NCBI GenBank assembly: GCA_028719205.1
Contig: JAQUKH010000033.1
Location: 1-27,950, forward strand
From: a bacterium
Lineage (GTDB): Bacteria > JACRDZ01 > JAQUKH01
Length of the DNA: 27,950 nt
Direction: 5' to 3'
The translations under genes and the position numbers were made by a program. Below, in pieces: positions 26,477 through 27,950 of the stretch. Every line of letters starts with the position of its first letter. The stretch's first letter is position 1. A model generated the notes under the pieces. That model searched no databases. It was not told the origin of the DNA and saw only the letters and a program-made list of their open reading frames with translations.

Positions 26477-26505
26477 ATTTTAGCATGAGCACAATTCAAC
26501 GTCAA
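26477..26505 (-). promoter_or_regulatory. Sigma-70-like promoter of the PAS/GGDEF/EAL operon
   Basis: On the minus strand TTGACG (26500-26505) and TAAAAT (26477-26482) are spaced 17 nt apart. The predicted leader is about 150 nt. It contains a 6-bp hairpin (26404-26409 with 26415-26420) and the intrinsic terminator at 26335-26383. The upstream small membrane protein gene ends at 26562, so this is a separate transcription start. Confidence 0.65.
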
Positions 26506-26561
26506 TCAATTTCAGAAAACTGTGCAATACAATAATTCGGTAATCAAATTTAGAACTTTAA

Positions 26562-26819
26562 TTACCCTTTAGCTATTTTGTGTTTGTAAATATATATCTT
26601 CGCGCCTATAATTTGCCCAATAATGTCAGCGCCAAGCATTACCGGATAAGTAATAAACGCAAAGCCCAGCCCGCTGAAGATCCTCAAAAGGACTATAAAC
26701 GGAATAGGCAGATGTATCGCCAGGAACCACTGTAAAGAAAATTTTTTCACTTTTCCCCGCCAGTAGCCAAAAGGCAGGTTCAGAATAATAACCGCGATAG
26801 AAATAAGCAAAAGCTTCAT
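26562..26819 (-). CDS. Small conserved-looking membrane protein
   Basis: This 85-residue protein has an N-terminal hydrophobic segment (about 1-18), then LPFGYWRGKVKKFSLQWFLAIHLPIPFIVLLR with a second segment, and a third (about 50-75) ending GQIIGAKIY. It has no recognised domain name and no obvious catalytic residue. The GYWR...SLQWFLAIHLP-like motif looks conserved rather than random. GGAG lies 4 nt before the ATG, and a TTACAG-18-TATAAT promoter lies just upstream. It is divergent from ccdA, with which it shares the promoter region. Function unknown. Confidence 0.75.
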   Translation of the reverse strand: MKLLLISIAVIILNLPFGYWRGKVKKFSLQWFLAIHLPIPFIVLLRIFSGLGFAFITYPVMLGADIIGQIIGAKIYIYKHKIAKG

Positions 26820-26846
26820 TTATTCTCCAAATACTTTTTGCCGTAT

Positions 26847-26876
26847 ATTATAAAACAAAACACATCTTTCCTGTAA
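26847..26876 (-). promoter_or_regulatory. Sigma-70-like promoter of the small membrane protein gene
   Basis: On the minus strand TTACAG (26871-26876) and a perfect TATAAT (26847-26852) are spaced 18 nt apart, 28 nt before the start codon. It is back to back with the ccdA promoter region. Confidence 0.55.
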
Positions 26877-26885
26877 GAATTTTTA

Positions 26886-26915
26886 TTACAATAAAAAAAA
26901 GTTTTATGCTATCAT
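26886..26915 (+). promoter_or_regulatory. Possible leaderless promoter of ccdA
   Basis: TTACAA (26886-26891) and TATCAT (26910-26915) are spaced 18 nt apart. The -10 box ends 6 nt before the ATG, which would place the transcription start at or next to the start codon. No Shine-Dalgarno site is present. Confidence 0.4.
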
Positions 26916-26921
26916 AATAAT

Positions 26922-27650
26922 ATGGATCAAAATAATTCCATATCCCTTTTGATGGCATTTTCCTCGGGTGTGCTTTCTTTCATTTCCCCCTGCGTCCTGC
27001 CTCTTATTCCCGGTTATATTTCGATCATCACAGGATTGTCGTTTGACGAACTTAACACTTCAAGTGAAGACTATAAGGTAAAAATATTTGTAAGTACCTT
27101 ATTTTTTGTTTTCGGGTTCAGCTCGGTATTTATTCTTATGGGCGCGTCAGCCACATTTATAGGGCAATTGATCTTCCGCTATTCCAATTCAAGCATAGTC
27201 AGATATATCTCCGGGATTTTAATAATAGTATTTGGGTTACACTTTTCAGGAATATTTAAGTTAAATTTCTTATACAAAGAGAAAAAACTTTTTGCCAATA
27301 AGGTTAATAAAATGACCCTGCTTGGGGTTTTTTTAATGGGCGCGGTGTTTGCTCTCGGATGGACACCCTGCATCGGCCCGATATTATCTTCCATCCTGCT
27401 CTATGCAAGCACAAAAGAAACTATGAAGGACGGGCTGATTCTTCTATCCGTTTATTCGCTGGGATTAGGAATACCTTTCATCATCACCGGAATAGCCTTC
27501 AGTAAATTTTTGAAATTATCGAGCGGGATAAAAAAACATTATCGGTGGGTCGAAATAATAAGCGGCACAATATTGATCCTGATCGGGATATTAATAATAA
27601 CCAACAACTTCCAGAAATTCTCCTTCTGGCTTATCGGAAAATTTCAATAG
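26922..27650 (+). CDS. ccdA: Cytochrome c biogenesis protein CcdA (DsbD transmembrane type)
   Basis: This 242-residue inner-membrane protein has six hydrophobic segments and moves electrons from cytoplasmic thioredoxin to periplasmic thiols, keeping apocytochrome cysteines reduced for haem attachment. The paired cysteines are C24 in ISPCVLPLIPGY and C150 in GWTPCIGPILSS, the family's two conserved motifs. It lacks the periplasmic domains of full DsbD, so the length suits CcdA. No Shine-Dalgarno site precedes the ATG; a -10 box lies 6 nt upstream, suggesting a leaderless mRNA. Its location next to a c-type cytochrome gene and within 6 kb of the multihaem operon fits its role. Confidence 0.94.
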   Translation: MDQNNSISLLMAFSSGVLSFISPCVLPLIPGYISIITGLSFDELNTSSEDYKVKIFVSTLFFVFGFSSVFILMGASATFIGQLIFRYSNSSIVRYISGILIIVFGLHFSGIFKLNFLYKEKKLFANKVNKMTLLGVFLMGAVFALGWTPCIGPILSSILLYASTKETMKDGLILLSVYSLGLGIPFIITGIAFSKFLKLSSGIKKHYRWVEIISGTILILIGILIITNNFQKFSFWLIGKFQ

Positions 27651-27652
27651 TT

Positions 27653-27898
27653 CTATCTTTCCATAATATAATAAACGCCGTAAAAAACCCCGAAGATAAA
27701 TCCAAAAGACAAGCTGAATAGAATAGTAGAAAGCATATGCCCGCGGCTGGCCCCGAGCCAATAGCCTATACCTCCTGAAATTATTCCGCTCAGGAGGCCG
27801 ATCCCCAATACGATCAAAAAACTAGTTGATTTAGCGCGTTCTTTTTTTTTACTCTTAAAACTCCTCTGAGCCCTCCAAATTAAGCCTGCCTTAAAACC
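27653..27898 (-). CDS. AtpZ/AtpI-like small membrane protein, start codon unclear
   Basis: Reading on the minus strand gives about 81 codons with a basic N-terminus (KSKKKERAK), a first membrane helix (SFLIVLGIGLLSGIISG), GYWLGASRG, and a second helix (TILFSLSFGFIFGVFYGVYY) ending in MER. The two glycine-rich helices resemble AtpZ/AtpI, which assist the F-type ATP synthase. No ATG, GTG or TTG lies before the first helix: the frame opens after a stop at 27899-27901, and ATT (27880) is the only near-start codon. The gene could use a rare start, or the A9 run at 27842-27850 could hide an indel. It ends 2 nt from the ccdA stop. Confidence 0.5.
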   Translation of the reverse strand, partial: GFKAGLIWRAQRSFKSKKKERAKSTSFLIVLGIGLLSGIISGGIGYWLGASRGHMLSTILFSLSFGFIFGVFYGVYYIMER

Positions 27899-27950
27899 TT
27901 ATTTACCTTGCATATGACAAATATCGCACGTTTTCTTGTCTTCTCTTTCT
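27899..27950 (-). CDS. C-terminal end of a c-type cytochrome (partial, runs off the window)
   Basis: The last 16 codons at the window edge read EREDKKTCDICHMQGK and then stop. CDICH is a c-type haem-binding motif located 4 residues from the C-terminus. The rest of the protein is outside the window, so haem number and family cannot be given. It precedes the AtpZ-like ORF on the same strand and is near ccdA, which is consistent with a cytochrome gene cluster. Confidence 0.6.
   Translation of the reverse strand, partial: EREDKKTCDICHMQGK

Overview
The window is about 28 kb of AT-rich DNA from what looks like an uncultivated, motile, Gram-negative bacterium with c-type cytochromes and heavy investment in signalling. 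The evidence is lipobox and Sec-type signal sequences, an outer-membrane barrel ending in Phe, multihaem c-type cytochrome motifs, CcdA, a complete chemotaxis set with CheC and CheD, and a sigma-28-like promoter. The CheC/CheD/PilZ/ComFB combination and many-PAS kinases suit a deep-branching or delta-like lineage, but the sequence alone does not fix the phylum. No rRNA, tRNA, CRISPR array, transposase or phage gene was seen.

Layout. (1) 1-4,056: greA, a DUF4404-like protein and a six-PAS hybrid-free histidine kinase, all on the minus strand, followed by a divergent ABC-F ATPase gene on the plus strand. (2) 16,676 down to 5,932: one long minus-strand chemotaxis operon in the order comFB-like, pilZ, cheR, cheW, cheY, cheD, cheB, cheA, cheC, cheC, histidine kinase, cheR, single-domain response regulator. 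Genes are tightly spaced or overlapping, and nearly all have good Shine-Dalgarno sites. (3) 21,077 down to 16,946: a second minus-strand operon encoding a multihaem lipoprotein cytochrome, an outer-membrane barrel that itself carries CXXCH, a small PstS-like periplasmic protein and a methyl-accepting chemotaxis protein. (4) 21,195-22,461: plus-strand PTS EIIA (PtsN-like) and DUF1275 membrane protein. (5) 26,505 down to 22,474: a minus-strand pair of a PAS-PAS protein and a PAS/GGDEF/EAL protein, preceded by a leader with an intrinsic terminator. (6) 26,562-27,950: a small membrane protein, a divergent ccdA, an AtpZ-like ORF without an ordinary start codon, and the end of another c-type cytochrome gene.

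How it may work together (inference). The chemotaxis operon begins with two candidate cyclic-dinucleotide receptors (ComFB and PilZ). Near its end is a kinase with a C-terminal GGDEF-like fold whose active site is destroyed but whose RxxD inhibitory-site motif is kept. It also carries two CheC paralogues, one with both catalytic E/N pairs and one with both asparagines replaced. The receptor operon next to it couples an MCP to cytochrome and porin genes, which suggests taxis linked to respiration or an extracellular electron acceptor. The PAS/GGDEF/EAL protein could set the c-di-GMP level that the chemotaxis operon reads. The strongest leads are this c-di-GMP/chemotaxis coupling, the haem-motif porin operon, and two signalling operons whose leaders contain intrinsic terminators about 20 nt before the first gene.
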